A stretch of DNA of 64,000 nt from Pseudomonas entomophila L48 (GTDB taxonomy: Bacteria; Pseudomonadota; Gammaproteobacteria; Pseudomonadales; Pseudomonadaceae), in the NCBI RefSeq assembly GCF_000026105.1, contig NC_008027.1, forward strand, positions 4,856,501-4,920,500. Reading direction: 5' to 3'. The notes under the pieces were generated by a model. That model saw only the letters and a program-made list of their open reading frames with translations, was not told the DNA's origin and searched no databases. Shown in pieces: positions 10,151 to 18,609 of this stretch; within the stretch, counting starts at the first letter, position 1, and the number at the start of each line of letters is the position of its first letter. A program made the position numbers and the translations under genes.

Positions 10151-10615
10151 ATGATCATCGGCGCCCTGCTCGTCCTCACCTGGCTGGTCCTGCTGTTGCG
10201 CTACCCCTCCAAAGCCTTGCCCATCTCGCTAGCGGCTGTGTGCGGCCTGGGCCTGGTGGCCCTCGGGGTGGCCTGGCAGGACACCCGCGAGGCCTCGCAA
10301 CTGGCCCGCCTGGACATCCGCCTCAGCTACGCCCCCGACCAGTGCCCCGCCGACCGCGCCTTGCAAGTGCACATGAAGAACGGCAACCAGGCCCCGCTCA
10401 CCGAACTGCGCTGGCGCGTCGGCGCCTATGCGCCGGGCGACACCGTGAACCTGGCCGAGAATGCCTACAGCGCCCCGCGTTATCGCGGGCCAGGCGACCT
10501 GCAGCCGGGCGGCGAGTGGCGCGACTGCCTGCCACTGCCACCGCTGCGTTCAGGTTATCGACCGCAGAATCTGGAGTTCCGTGCAGAGCACTTACAAGGC
10601 ACATTCGCCAACTGA
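10151..10615 (+). CDS. Small membrane protein of unknown function
   Basis: 154 residues. Two hydrophobic segments at the N-terminus (about residues 1-18 and 24-42) are followed by a soluble domain of about 110 residues containing two cysteines (DQCPADRAL, EWRDCLPLP) that could form a disulphide if periplasmic. I do not recognise a named family; the C-terminal part reads like a small beta-rich domain. Same strand as algA but beyond the terminator, so probably its own transcript. Base composition matches the chromosome, so it looks native. Confidence 0.75.
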   Translation: MIIGALLVLTWLVLLLRYPSKALPISLAAVCGLGLVALGVAWQDTREASQLARLDIRLSYAPDQCPADRALQVHMKNGNQAPLTELRWRVGAYAPGDTVNLAENAYSAPRYRGPGDLQPGGEWRDCLPLPPLRSGYRPQNLEFRAEHLQGTFAN

Positions 10616-10697
10616 CCGATGACGGTGCCGGCTGCCCCGAAAGATACACTCGTTCCCACCGTCAGGTGCATGCTGTGGATAATGCTCAGTTATCGCG

Positions 10698-11141
10698 TCA
10701 GGGGCGTTTAAAGAAACTGCCTTTAACCGTGTCCGTACTGTTCACTCTCTCACTTATGAAGTCAAAATCCCCTTCAGCAATGCCCTTATTGTGATCATCT
10801 CTACGCAAGATATTAATATTACCATCGAAGGCAAGCTCGCCACCTGAAACACCACCGAAGAACTGTGCCCTAACGTCAGCCTCATTAGCCGATTCAATTT
10901 TGAATCGTCCAGTCTTGATAGTTTTCTTGAAACGAAGAGATAGCATATCTCCATTTACTTCATCATCATTATTGAATGCAAAAACCCAGTAATGTTCATG
11001 ATCGATATTTTCATCAAAAAAATAAAACTGACCGCCTTCGAATACAGAGCTCCCATTATTATTATTGATCGTCGCGCTGACCCTGCACAGTTTAACTTTT
11101 TCTCCGCCGCCGAACTTTTTCAGCATTTCTTCCCTTTTCAT
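10698..11141 (-). CDS. Orphan hypothetical protein A of a paralogous pair
   Basis: 147 residues. The start at 11141 is preceded, on the minus strand, by GAGGATGAAGAT. No signal peptide or membrane segment. Predicted beta-rich with the segment GELAFDGNINILRR...IAEGDFDF near the C-terminus, which resembles SGKFVFNGKVEGFPLVEFEV in the gene at 11469-11924; overall length is also similar. The gene is clearly more AT-rich than algA or the SDR on either side, suggesting horizontal acquisition. Function not recognised; a small bacteriocin-immunity or lipocalin-like role is only a guess. Confidence 0.65.
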   Translation of the reverse strand: MKREEMLKKFGGGEKVKLCRVSATINNNNGSSVFEGGQFYFFDENIDHEHYWVFAFNNDDEVNGDMLSLRFKKTIKTGRFKIESANEADVRAQFFGGVSGGELAFDGNINILRRDDHNKGIAEGDFDFISERVNSTDTVKGSFFKRP

Positions 11142-11468
11142 ATCTTCATCCTCATAGGACAGCTCAGACTGATCTATCTAAAGACGCTGATAGATCTACG
11201 AACACCCAAGATCAGGGTTGTGTTTGCTATCACCGATCACAACCCATATCGGTGCATACCTGGCCAGCATAGAGATGATGCCTCGCAACCGAAACTGACA
11301 AAATTACCAGTATGTTCATGTCTAGAATGTCCAATTTCGACCCGGCACCACGCTTCACATCCCGTTCGAAAAGCGCTGTAAACGTGTATGTTCATTCGGT
11401 TTCACCCACCTTTGGCGTTAGAGACCGGCGACCCACTGCAACACTTTTCTCCTTTACGGGGGAAAGGC
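11142..11468. other. 327-bp AT-rich spacer between the two orphan genes
   Basis: No convincing gene on either strand. It holds an 8-bp perfect hairpin (GATCTATC at 11171, GATAGATC at 11189) and one copy of the 19-bp repeat at 11293. Confidence 0.5.
11293..11311. repeat. 19-bp repeat, copy 1 (upstream of orphan gene A)
   Basis: AACTGACAAAATTACCAGT, repeated with one mismatch at 11999-12017. Each copy lies upstream of one of the two orphan paralogs (about 150 bp and 75 bp from the starts), so it may be a shared promoter/operator element or a duplication scar. Confidence 0.6.
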
Positions 11469-11924
11469 TTAAACCTTAATACCCGTTCCTTGTCCAATCG
11501 AAAACACTCCCCTGGCAACCTCGAATTCCACCAAAGGAAAGCCTTCAACCTTACCGTTAAAAACAAACTTTCCGGAGAGGTGTTTTTCCGCCTTATTCCA
11601 TACCAATTCTTTAATATCCCCCGACAATGCATACCCCGTGCGAAGGCTGACCAGATAGGCCCAAGCCTTATCCTCGGCATATGGCAGAATTTTATGATCC
11701 GAACCTGAAAAATCCGAAGGCAGCGATATGAGTATGCTCTGTATTTTTTCACCAACACTCTCGAAATAGCCAACTACAGTCACTCGACTTTCCGTTTCCG
11801 AATATTCCACGAAGCTCTGCGTAAAATCGAAACCCTCCCTGAACGGCTCGGGGAAGTTGACCCTCGCGCTCATTGTGCCCGTCCCGATACTCATACCTGT
11901 TGAGTGCAATCCAGCTTTTTTCAT
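11469..11924 (-). CDS. Orphan hypothetical protein B of a paralogous pair
   Basis: 151 residues. The start at 11924 has CCGGGGTGA upstream on the minus strand; a second ATG ten residues in (MSIGTGT) is also possible. Soluble, no signal peptide. The C-terminal third resembles the protein encoded at 10698-11141. AT-rich compared with neighbours. Family not recognised. Confidence 0.62.
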   Translation of the reverse strand: MKKAGLHSTGMSIGTGTMSARVNFPEPFREGFDFTQSFVEYSETESRVTVVGYFESVGEKIQSILISLPSDFSGSDHKILPYAEDKAWAYLVSLRTGYALSGDIKELVWNKAEKHLSGKFVFNGKVEGFPLVEFEVARGVFSIGQGTGIKV

Positions 11925-11998
11925 AATTCACCCCGGCGATGATCACAGAGAGACGCGGATAACAGGATGAAAATCTAAGCCCCACTCATGGAACTTAC

Positions 11999-12017
11999 AA
12001 CTGACAAAAATACCAGT
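11999..12017. repeat. 19-bp repeat, copy 2 (upstream of orphan gene B)
   Basis: AACTGACAAAAATACCAGT; see the copy at 11293. One mismatch in 19. Confidence 0.6.
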
Positions 12018-12133
12018 TGAATTACAGCTCCCCCATCCCCACCAGGGCGCTGCAAATATGCCGCACACGGCAATCGTGCGCCTCGAGGTACCCATGGCAT
12101 ACTTTCCCACCCCACTGGATCAAAGGTTGCCCC

Positions 12134-12946
12134 ATGCCCACCGTCCTGATCACCGGTTGTTCCAGCGGCATCGGCCGCGCCCTGGCCGACGCCTTCCGCG
12201 ATGCCGGCCATGAAGTCTGGGCCACCGCCCGCAAAGCCCAGGATGTCGAACAACTGGCCGCCGCCGGCTTCAATGCCCGGCAACTGGACGTAAACGACTC
12301 CACTGCCCTCGCCCGCCTGGCCGAGGAGCTGCAGAACCTCGACATCCTGATCAACAACGCCGGCTACGGCGCCATGGGCCCGCTGCTGGACGGTGGCGTC
12401 GAAGCCATGCGCCAACAGTTCGAGACCAACGTCTTCGCCGTGGTCGGCGTGACCCGCGCGCTGTTCCCGCTGCTGCGCCGTTCCCGTGGGCTGGTGGTAA
12501 ATATCGGCAGTGTCTCCGGCGTGCTGGTGACGCCGTTCGCCGGCGCCTACTGCGCTTCAAAAGCCGCCGTGCATGGGCTGAGTGACGCCTTGCGCCTGGA
12601 GCTGTCGCCGTTTGGCATCCGGGTGATGGAAGTGCAGCCGGGTGCAATTGCCTCGCAGTTCGCCAGCAATGCGCAACAGCAGGCCGAGCAGGTGCTGGCG
12701 GCCGACTCGCCGTGGTGGCCGTTGCGCGAACAGGTGCAGGCGCGGGCACGGGCGTCGCAGGATCGCCCGACGCCTGCGGCGGTGTTTGCCCAGGGGTTGC
12801 TGGCCGCGACGCGCAAGTCGCCAACGCCCGCCTTGGTGCGACTGGGGAATGGCAGCACGGCCTTGCCTTTGATGGCCCGACTGTTGCCGCAGCGCCTGCT
12901 GGATTGGGTGTTGCGCAAGCGCTTCGGATTGTTGCGTCCGTTGTAA
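12134..12946 (+). CDS. Short-chain dehydrogenase/reductase
   Basis: 270-residue classical SDR. The Rossmann glycine motif is TGCSSGIG (about residues 7-14), the NNAGYG motif follows beta-4, and the catalytic Tyr139-x3-Lys143 sits in YCASK with an upstream serine in GSVSG. The ATG at 12134 starts directly with the Rossmann strand (MPTVLITG); an in-frame upstream ATG would add a 39-residue tail with no domain. Substrate unknown; the family includes many oxidoreductases annotated only generally. Monocistronic, followed by a REP pair. Confidence 0.9.
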   Translation: MPTVLITGCSSGIGRALADAFRDAGHEVWATARKAQDVEQLAAAGFNARQLDVNDSTALARLAEELQNLDILINNAGYGAMGPLLDGGVEAMRQQFETNVFAVVGVTRALFPLLRRSRGLVVNIGSVSGVLVTPFAGAYCASKAAVHGLSDALRLELSPFGIRVMEVQPGAIASQFASNAQQQAEQVLAADSPWWPLREQVQARARASQDRPTPAAVFAQGLLAATRKSPTPALVRLGNGSTALPLMARLLPQRLLDWVLRKRFGLLRPL

Positions 12947-12947
12947 T

Positions 12948-13034
12948 CTGTAGGAGCGGCTTTAGCCGCGATGAGGGCAGCACGGTGCCTGGCACCCGCT
13001 TCGCGGGTGATCGCGGCTGAAGCCGCTCCTACAG
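12948..13034. repeat. REP inverted pair
   Basis: CTGTAGGAGCGGCTTTAGCC...ATCGCGGCTGAAGCCGCTCC with TACAG. Sits between the convergent SDR and the outer-membrane efflux gene; a small inner hairpin (CACCCGCTTCGCGGGTG) lies in the spacer. Confidence 0.88.
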
Positions 13035-13052
13035 AGGTCGTATCAAGCCCGC

Positions 13053-14510
13053 TTAAACCTGGTCGAAGGCCTGCCAGCCGCCACCCAGCGCCTTGTAAAG
13101 CCCCACCAGCGCCTGCGACACCGCCGCCGAGCTGTCGATCCACTGCTCCTCGCTGGCCAGCAGCGCCGACTGCACCGTCAGCACGTTGAGAAAGTCCACC
13201 GCCCCTTCCATGTACTGGCGCTGCGCGGTCTCCAGCGCAATGCGGTTCTGCCGCACCGCCTCGGCCAGGTGATCCCGACGCAACTGGCTGGCGTTGTACA
13301 GCCGCAGCACATCGTCGATTTCATGCCAGGCGCCGAGCACCACCTTGCGGTAGTTCAGTGCCGCCTCCTGCTGCTGCGCCTCGCGCAACTCCAGCGTGCC
13401 CTTGAGCCGCCCGCCTTCGAAGATCGGCAGCGACAGCTGCGGCCCGAAGGCGAACCTTCGCGAATCCCAGGCGCCGAAATCGGACAACTGCATGGCCTGG
13501 AAACCAACGCTGCCGGACAACCGGATGCTCGGGTAGAAATCAGCCTTGGCCACGCCGATGCTGGCCGTGGCCGCGTGCAACCGCGCCTCGGCCTGGCGGA
13601 TATCCGGCCGGCGTTCGGCCAGTTCCGAGGGCACGCCAATGGCGAACCGCTGCCGAGGCGCAGGCAACTCGCCTGTCGGCAGCAACTCACCCTGCAAGCT
13701 GCGTGGCGGTTCGGCGGCCAGCAGGCTCAACGCGTTGATCAGGTCATCGCGGCGGGCTTCGAGCGTCGGCAGGCGCGACTCGATCGAGGCCACCTGGGCG
13801 CTGGCCTGGGCCACATCCAAGCGCGTGGCAACGCCTTCGGCCTGACGATCCTCGGACAGTTTCAGGCTGTGCCGGGCGACCTTGAGGTTGTCCTGGGTCA
13901 CGTCCAGCGTGTGCTGCACCGCACGCAGCTGGATGTAGTTGCCTGCCGTCTCCGACAGCAACGCCAGCAGCACGCCGCGACGGTCGTTCTCGGCGACCTC
14001 GACGGTGGCGTCGGCGGCTTCGACCTGACGGCGCACGCGCCCCCACAGGTCCAGCTCCCAGCCGGCCACCAGGTCGCCCTGCCACAGGTTGTACGCCGAC
14101 TTGCCCGCCTTGCCCGAGGGGTCGTTCAACCCTTCGGCACTGTTGCGCGCACGGCTGTAGCCGGCGTTCGCATCCACCGATGGCGCCTCGTCGGCGGCCA
14201 CGGTGCTGCGCAGGGCGCGGCTCTGCAGCAGGCGCGCGCTGGCCATGCGCAGGTCGAGGTTGCGCTCGGTGACTTTCTGGATCAGTGCGCTCAGCCGTGG
14301 GTCGTGAAAACTGTCCCACCAGCGTAGCTCCAACGGCTCGGCTACCGGCTGACTGGCCGCAGCCTCGCCTTGCAGCGAGGCCCAGTCCTGAGGCGCTTCG
14401 CTGGCCGGGCTCTGGAAGTCCGGTCCGAGGGTGCAGCCCGCAAGCAATACGGCCAACAACACGGGACTCAGGCGTATAGCTGGGGCCGCTGCGCGCCCCT
14501 TTCGCGACAC
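13053..14510 (-). CDS. Efflux outer-membrane lipoprotein (NodT/OprM family)
   Basis: Outer-membrane channel of a tripartite pump with the downstream-facing HlyD and MFS genes. The lipobox is LLAVLLAGC, followed by TLGPDFQSP, and two TolC-like repeats follow with long coiled coils. The start is a puzzle. An ATG at 14630 overlaps the HlyD stop as ATGA, the usual coupled start. The frame then runs through a whole REP pair before reaching the signal peptide. A GTG at 14510, inside the REP, has AGGAG seven bases upstream (also REP sequence) and gives a normal 26-residue lipoprotein signal (MSRKGRAAAPAIRLSPVLL...). I give the GTG start; the ATG start would make 525 residues. Confidence 0.88.
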   Translation of the reverse strand: MSRKGRAAAPAIRLSPVLLAVLLAGCTLGPDFQSPASEAPQDWASLQGEAAASQPVAEPLELRWWDSFHDPRLSALIQKVTERNLDLRMASARLLQSRALRSTVAADEAPSVDANAGYSRARNSAEGLNDPSGKAGKSAYNLWQGDLVAGWELDLWGRVRRQVEAADATVEVAENDRRGVLLALLSETAGNYIQLRAVQHTLDVTQDNLKVARHSLKLSEDRQAEGVATRLDVAQASAQVASIESRLPTLEARRDDLINALSLLAAEPPRSLQGELLPTGELPAPRQRFAIGVPSELAERRPDIRQAEARLHAATASIGVAKADFYPSIRLSGSVGFQAMQLSDFGAWDSRRFAFGPQLSLPIFEGGRLKGTLELREAQQQEAALNYRKVVLGAWHEIDDVLRLYNASQLRRDHLAEAVRQNRIALETAQRQYMEGAVDFLNVLTVQSALLASEEQWIDSSAAVSQALVGLYKALGGGWQAFDQV

Positions 14511-14570
14511 AAGGCCGCTCCTACAGGTAACCGCGATCCTCTGTGGGAGCGGCCTTGTGTCGCGAAAGGG
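14497..14570. repeat. REP pair inside the 5' coding frame of the efflux lipoprotein gene
   Basis: CCCTTTCGCGACACAAGGCC (14497-14516) through CTACAG, mirrored by CTGTGGGAGCGGCCTTGTGT (14541-14560) through CGCGAAAGGG. It separates the coupled ATG (14630) from the lipobox and keeps the frame open. Confidence 0.9.
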
Positions 14571-14626
14571 CTGCGCAGCAGCCCCAACGGTCTCAGGATG
14601 TTCAGACGCTCCGACAAGTTGGGCAT

Positions 14627-15688
14627 TCATCGCGCAGTCACCTCTTTACCGGCCAGCCTATCGCCCTGGGTGTCGATGGTCGCCTCCACCGACATGCCCA
14701 CGCGCAGGCGTTCGCGCAGCGGCTGGCCGTCATCGAAGACGATCTTCACCGGAATGCGCTGCACCACCTTGGTGAAGTTGCCGGTGGCGTTGTCCGGTTT
14801 CACCGCGGCAAAGGTCACGCCGGTAGCCGGGGCGATACTCTCGACATGCCCCTGGAGTTTCTCGCCGGAGAAGGTATCGACCGTGATGCTCACCGGCTGG
14901 CCCGGCTGCACATGGGTCAGCTGGGTTTCCTGGAAGTTGCCGACGATGTAGGCGCGGGCCAGCGGCACCACCGACAACAGGCGCGCCCCCGGATTGACGT
15001 AGGCACCGACGCGCAAGGCGCGCTCGCCGACCATGCCGTCCACCGGTGCGGTGATGCGGGTGTAGGAAAGGTCCAGCTGGGCTTTTTCCAACCCCGCCTC
15101 GGCCCGCTTGAGCTGCCCGTCGGCGCTGGCCACCTGCGCCTGGAGAATGTCCACCTGCTTGCGCGTGGCCACCAGCGCCGCCTGGGTGTTGGCCAGGCGC
15201 GCGCGGGCCTGGTCGACCCGGCTGCGCGCCTGCTGGGCGTTCTGCACGGTGCCGGCGCCCTGCTCGGCCAGGCGGCTGTAGCGGGTCACCTCGTGGTCGG
15301 CGAAGGCCGCCTCGGCCTGGGCCGCCTTCACCGCGGCCTCGGCCTGGGCGATCAGCGCGGCCTGGCGCTCGAGGGTGGCGCGGGCATCCAGGCTCTGGGC
15401 CTTGGCCACCAGCAACTGGGCCTGGGCGGCGTCGAGGGCGGCCTGGTAGTCGCGCGCATCGATGGTCGCCAGCAATTGGCCAGCCTTCACCTGCTGGTTG
15501 TCTTCCACCAGCACTTCCTTGACGAAGCCGGCGACTTTGGGCGCGACCACGGTGTAGTCAGCAGTCACGTAGGCGTCGTTGGTGCTTTGCCGATGATCGC
15601 TGCCGAACAGCCAGGGCCCGAGGGTGGCGGCCAGCACGGCCACGGCGAGCACCGAGCCGATGAGGAGTGTCTTGCGCTTGTTGGTCAT
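14627..15688 (-). CDS. HlyD/EmrA-type membrane-fusion protein
   Basis: Periplasmic adaptor bridging the MFS pump and the outer-membrane channel. It has an N-terminal anchor (TLLIGSVLAVAVLAATLGPW), a biotinyl-lipoyl half-motif (VVAPKVAGFVKEVLVEDNQQ), a long alpha-helical hairpin and a second lipoyl half (RITAPVDGMVGERA). I took ATG at 15688 (353 residues); a GTG at 15712 would add eight residues. It lies 28 bp after the MFS stop, and its own stop overlaps the next start as ATGA. Confidence 0.9.
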   Translation of the reverse strand: MTNKRKTLLIGSVLAVAVLAATLGPWLFGSDHRQSTNDAYVTADYTVVAPKVAGFVKEVLVEDNQQVKAGQLLATIDARDYQAALDAAQAQLLVAKAQSLDARATLERQAALIAQAEAAVKAAQAEAAFADHEVTRYSRLAEQGAGTVQNAQQARSRVDQARARLANTQAALVATRKQVDILQAQVASADGQLKRAEAGLEKAQLDLSYTRITAPVDGMVGERALRVGAYVNPGARLLSVVPLARAYIVGNFQETQLTHVQPGQPVSITVDTFSGEKLQGHVESIAPATGVTFAAVKPDNATGNFTKVVQRIPVKIVFDDGQPLRERLRVGMSVEATIDTQGDRLAGKEVTAR

Positions 15689-15716
15689 TTTCGGTTTCTC
15701 GAATTCAGCCACGGGC

Positions 15717-17258
15717 TCAGGCCACCGCGCGCGGTGGGTAGATCCGGGTAGGCACGAAGGGGATCAGGCAGATCAGGGCGATGGCGAAGCACGCCATCAC
15801 CAGGTACAGGTCGGCCGAGGTCAGCACCAGGGCCTGTTCATGAATGCGCTTGGCCAGGCCAGCGGCGTTGTCGTCGACCAAGGGCGCGTTGCCCAGGCTG
15901 TCGACCAGGTGGTTGGAATGGAAATGCCGGCGCACGGTGCCCAGGGCATCGAGCAGGCCACCGGCGATCACCGCCGACAGGCCCTTGACCGTGTTGAACC
16001 AGGCGGAGGCGAACGGGCCTTCCTGCGGGGTCATGCCGTTGGTGGAGAGCATCAGCAGCGGCAGCACCGCCATCGGCTGGCCGAATACCTGCAGCAGGTA
16101 GAACGGGTAGAAATCGCCACGGATCCACTGCGAGGTCAGCAGGCTGCTGCCCACGCACGAGGCCGCCAGCATCGCCAGGCCGCAGGCCAGCACCCAGCGG
16201 CAGTCCACCGCGCGGATGTTGCATAGCGCCGCGGTCAACGGCAAAGCAATCAGCTGCGGCATGGCCACCAGCATCATCAGCGGGCTGGTCTGCGCCGGAC
16301 GATAGCCCTGGATCTGCGCCAGGTACGCCGAAGGGATGCTGCCCACACCCGACAGCACGATCAGCACGCCGGCCAGGGTCAGCAGGGCGAAGCTCAAGTT
16401 GCGCCGGGTCAGCATGCGCAGTTGGAAGAACGGCAGCGGCTCGGACCATTCGTTGTACAGGAACAGCACCAGCAACAGCAGGCCACCGCCGAGCAGCCAG
16501 CAGATCAATGGCGAGTCGAACCAGCCCCAGCGGTCACCCAGCGACAGCCCGAGGACGATGCCGCTGATCGCCGGCAGGCCGAGCAGCACGCCACGCCAGT
16601 CGAACTGCTGGAAGCGCTCCAGGCGCAGCGGGTCCTGGGGCAGGCCCCAGCCGACGCAGAAAATCGCCAGCAGCGACGGCAGGATGATCTGCCAGAACGC
16701 CCACTGCCAACCGACGTACTCGGTCCAAAGGCCCGCCAGCGGCGTGCCCAGGTTGGGCCCGAAGGTGGCGGTCAGGGCATAGCAGGCCAGGCCGTAGACC
16801 TTGATGCCTGGTGGCAGGAAACGCAGCGCCACGCTCATCAGCATGGGTGGCAGGGCGCCCGAGGCGAAGCCTTGCAGCACGCGCAGCAGCATCAGGCTGT
16901 GCAGGTCGGGGGCGAACGGCTGGATCAGGCCCAGCACGGCGAACAGGCCAACGGCGCTCATGGTGAAGCGGCGCAGCGAGAAGGTGGTGGCCAGCCAGGG
17001 GGCGAAGGCCATGGCCGAGACCGAGGCGGCGCTGTACACCGCCAGCAGCCAGGCGCCCTCGTCGGCGCCGATGCCCATGGCGCCACGGATGTCGCCCAGG
17101 GAAATCTTGGTCACCGCCTCGTTGAGCCCGGCGCACAGCACCGCCAGCAGCACGCCGAACAGCCCGACCACCACCCGCAGGCCGAATGCCGTCTGCGCAG
17201 GGGCGGCCGGCGCGGGGGCGGCGGCCAGCGCGGCGGAAGGCGCGGTCAGGGAACTCAT
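15717..17258 (-). CDS. MFS multidrug efflux transporter, DHA2 (EmrB-like)
   Basis: 513-residue inner-membrane proton antiporter with about 14 hydrophobic segments, the length and layout of the EmrB/QacA group. Loop motifs such as LATTFSLRRFTMSAVG and RVLQGFASGALPPMLMS are visible. First gene of a three-gene operon (MFS, HlyD, outer-membrane lipoprotein), so it should pump a toxic compound directly out of the cell. A 15-bp palindrome 90 bp upstream, shared with the neighbouring lysR gene, is the likely operator. Confidence 0.92.
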   Translation of the reverse strand: MSSLTAPSAALAAAPAPAAPAQTAFGLRVVVGLFGVLLAVLCAGLNEAVTKISLGDIRGAMGIGADEGAWLLAVYSAASVSAMAFAPWLATTFSLRRFTMSAVGLFAVLGLIQPFAPDLHSLMLLRVLQGFASGALPPMLMSVALRFLPPGIKVYGLACYALTATFGPNLGTPLAGLWTEYVGWQWAFWQIILPSLLAIFCVGWGLPQDPLRLERFQQFDWRGVLLGLPAISGIVLGLSLGDRWGWFDSPLICWLLGGGLLLLVLFLYNEWSEPLPFFQLRMLTRRNLSFALLTLAGVLIVLSGVGSIPSAYLAQIQGYRPAQTSPLMMLVAMPQLIALPLTAALCNIRAVDCRWVLACGLAMLAASCVGSSLLTSQWIRGDFYPFYLLQVFGQPMAVLPLLMLSTNGMTPQEGPFASAWFNTVKGLSAVIAGGLLDALGTVRRHFHSNHLVDSLGNAPLVDDNAAGLAKRIHEQALVLTSADLYLVMACFAIALICLIPFVPTRIYPPRAVA

Positions 17259-17347
17259 GGATAGACATCTCCAGCAACAAATTCAGGGCTGGGGAAAGTC
17301 TAAGAAGGTCGAATGCTGACGAAAACTGACTTGTTGGCAGGTTTATG

Positions 17348-17362
17348 TTGCGTCAGACGCAA
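17348..17362. promoter_or_regulatory. 15-bp palindrome upstream of the efflux operon
   Basis: TTGCGTCAGACGCAA, perfect 7-bp arms around one base, 90 bp upstream of the MFS start. An identical copy lies before the lysR gene at 18495. Probable LysR-type binding site. Confidence 0.7.
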
Positions 17363-17393
17363 TCATCAGGCTATCTGCGGTGCCTTGCACGAT

Positions 17394-17514
17394 CCCTGTA
17401 GGAGCGGTTTTAGCCGCGAAAGGGCCGCAACGCGGCCCCGGAGATCTTTGCATCAACGCTGAAATCCTGGGGCTGCTATGCAGCCCTTTCGCGGCTAAAA
17501 CCGCTCCTACAGGG
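17394..17514. repeat. REP inverted pair
   Basis: CCCTGTAGGAGCGGTTTTAG through CCGCGAAAGGG (17394-17424) is matched by a perfect reverse copy at 17484-17514. It lies between the efflux operon and lysR. Confidence 0.9.
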
Positions 17515-17537
17515 CCCTGCAAGTCTCAAGTGATACG

Positions 17538-18443
17538 TTAAGGCTCACCCGCGCAGCAGGCGCGCATGGTCTGGCGCAACCAGCGGTGCGCCGGGTCGTT
17601 GTCGAAGCGCGGGTGCCAGGCCTGCATCACCCGCACCCTCTCCAACGGCACCGGAATCTCGAACGCGCGCAGCGGCAGGCCGAACTTGGTCACGCTGCCG
17701 AGGATGTTCGCTGGCATCGGCAGGATCAGATCCGACTCGGGCAGCGAGAACATCGCCGAGTGGAAACTCGGCGTGATCAACGCCACCCGCCGCTGCACGC
17801 CATGGCTGCCCAGCTCCACGTCGATCGGCCCGTTGGCCCGTCCCCGGCGCGACACGCTGATCTGGGGGTACCGGGCAAAACGCTCTGGGGTGATGGCGTC
17901 GTCGAAGATCGGGTGGTCCGCCCGTGCCAGCCCGACGAACCAGGTGTCGAACAAGCTCTGCACCTTGATTTCCGGCCCCAGCTCGACGCTCGAACTGACC
18001 ACCAGGTCGATCTGGCCATGGCGCAATACCAGGTCGTCGTCGCCCTGGTGCTCGGGGACGAAGCGCAGCACGGTATTCGGTGCCTGGGCCAGCATCATGT
18101 GCAGCAGGCGAGCGCCGTAGAGGGCGATGAACAGATCGTTGGTGCGGATGTTGAAAGCGCGGTCGAGGTTGGGCAGGTCGACCTCGTCGCCGCTGCGAAA
18201 CACCAAACCTGCCTGCTCCACCAACGCCCGCACCTGATCGCGCAGGGCCAGCGCCCGGGGCGTCGGCACCAGGCCCCGGCCGGCACGCACCAGGATCGGG
18301 TCGCCCATGGCCTCGCGGATGCGCCCGAGGGTGCGGCTCATGGCCGCCGGGCTCAGGTTCATGCGCTGGGCGGCGCCGACCACGCTGCCCTCGTCGAGCA
18401 GGGCATCGAGGGCGACGAGCAGGTTCATGTCCGGGAGTTGCAT
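17538..18443 (-). CDS. LysR-family regulator, probable controller of the efflux operon
   Basis: 301 residues. N-terminal winged helix-turn-helix: DMNLLVALDALLDEGSVVGA...MNLSPAAMSRTLGRIREAMGD. The C-terminal effector domain resembles the NodD-like branch (VLRHGQIDLVVSSS). ATG at 18443 begins at the normal LysR N-terminus (MQLPDMNLL); upstream in-frame ATGs would add 46 unsupported residues. It lies directly upstream of, and on the same strand as, the MFS-HlyD-OMF genes. The perfect palindrome TTGCGTCAGACGCAA occurs before both this gene and the MFS gene, suggesting autoregulation plus control of the pump. Confidence 0.9.
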   Translation of the reverse strand: MQLPDMNLLVALDALLDEGSVVGAAQRMNLSPAAMSRTLGRIREAMGDPILVRAGRGLVPTPRALALRDQVRALVEQAGLVFRSGDEVDLPNLDRAFNIRTNDLFIALYGARLLHMMLAQAPNTVLRFVPEHQGDDDLVLRHGQIDLVVSSSVELGPEIKVQSLFDTWFVGLARADHPIFDDAITPERFARYPQISVSRRGRANGPIDVELGSHGVQRRVALITPSFHSAMFSLPESDLILPMPANILGSVTKFGLPLRAFEIPVPLERVRVMQAWHPRFDNDPAHRWLRQTMRACCAGEP

Positions 18444-18494
18444 GGCCGTTTTCCGTGACAGCTGTGGGAAACGCGATGGTATCAGGTTGGTGGA

Positions 18495-18509
18495 TTGCGT
18501 CAGACGCAA
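18495..18509. promoter_or_regulatory. 15-bp palindrome upstream of lysR
   Basis: TTGCGTCAGACGCAA, extended by A/T to 17 bp (ATTGCGTCAGACGCAAT). It is 52 bp from the lysR start and 100 bp from the divergent universal stress gene, so it could act on both. Confidence 0.7.
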
Positions 18510-18609
18510 TGGCACCGTGCGTGGAGGGCCATTTATTCGAGCGTGGAATGCATCAAGAATGGCGTAGCCCTTCAAGGGCAAGCCCGCCAGCCCTGTTCAA
18601 GGAACCCCC

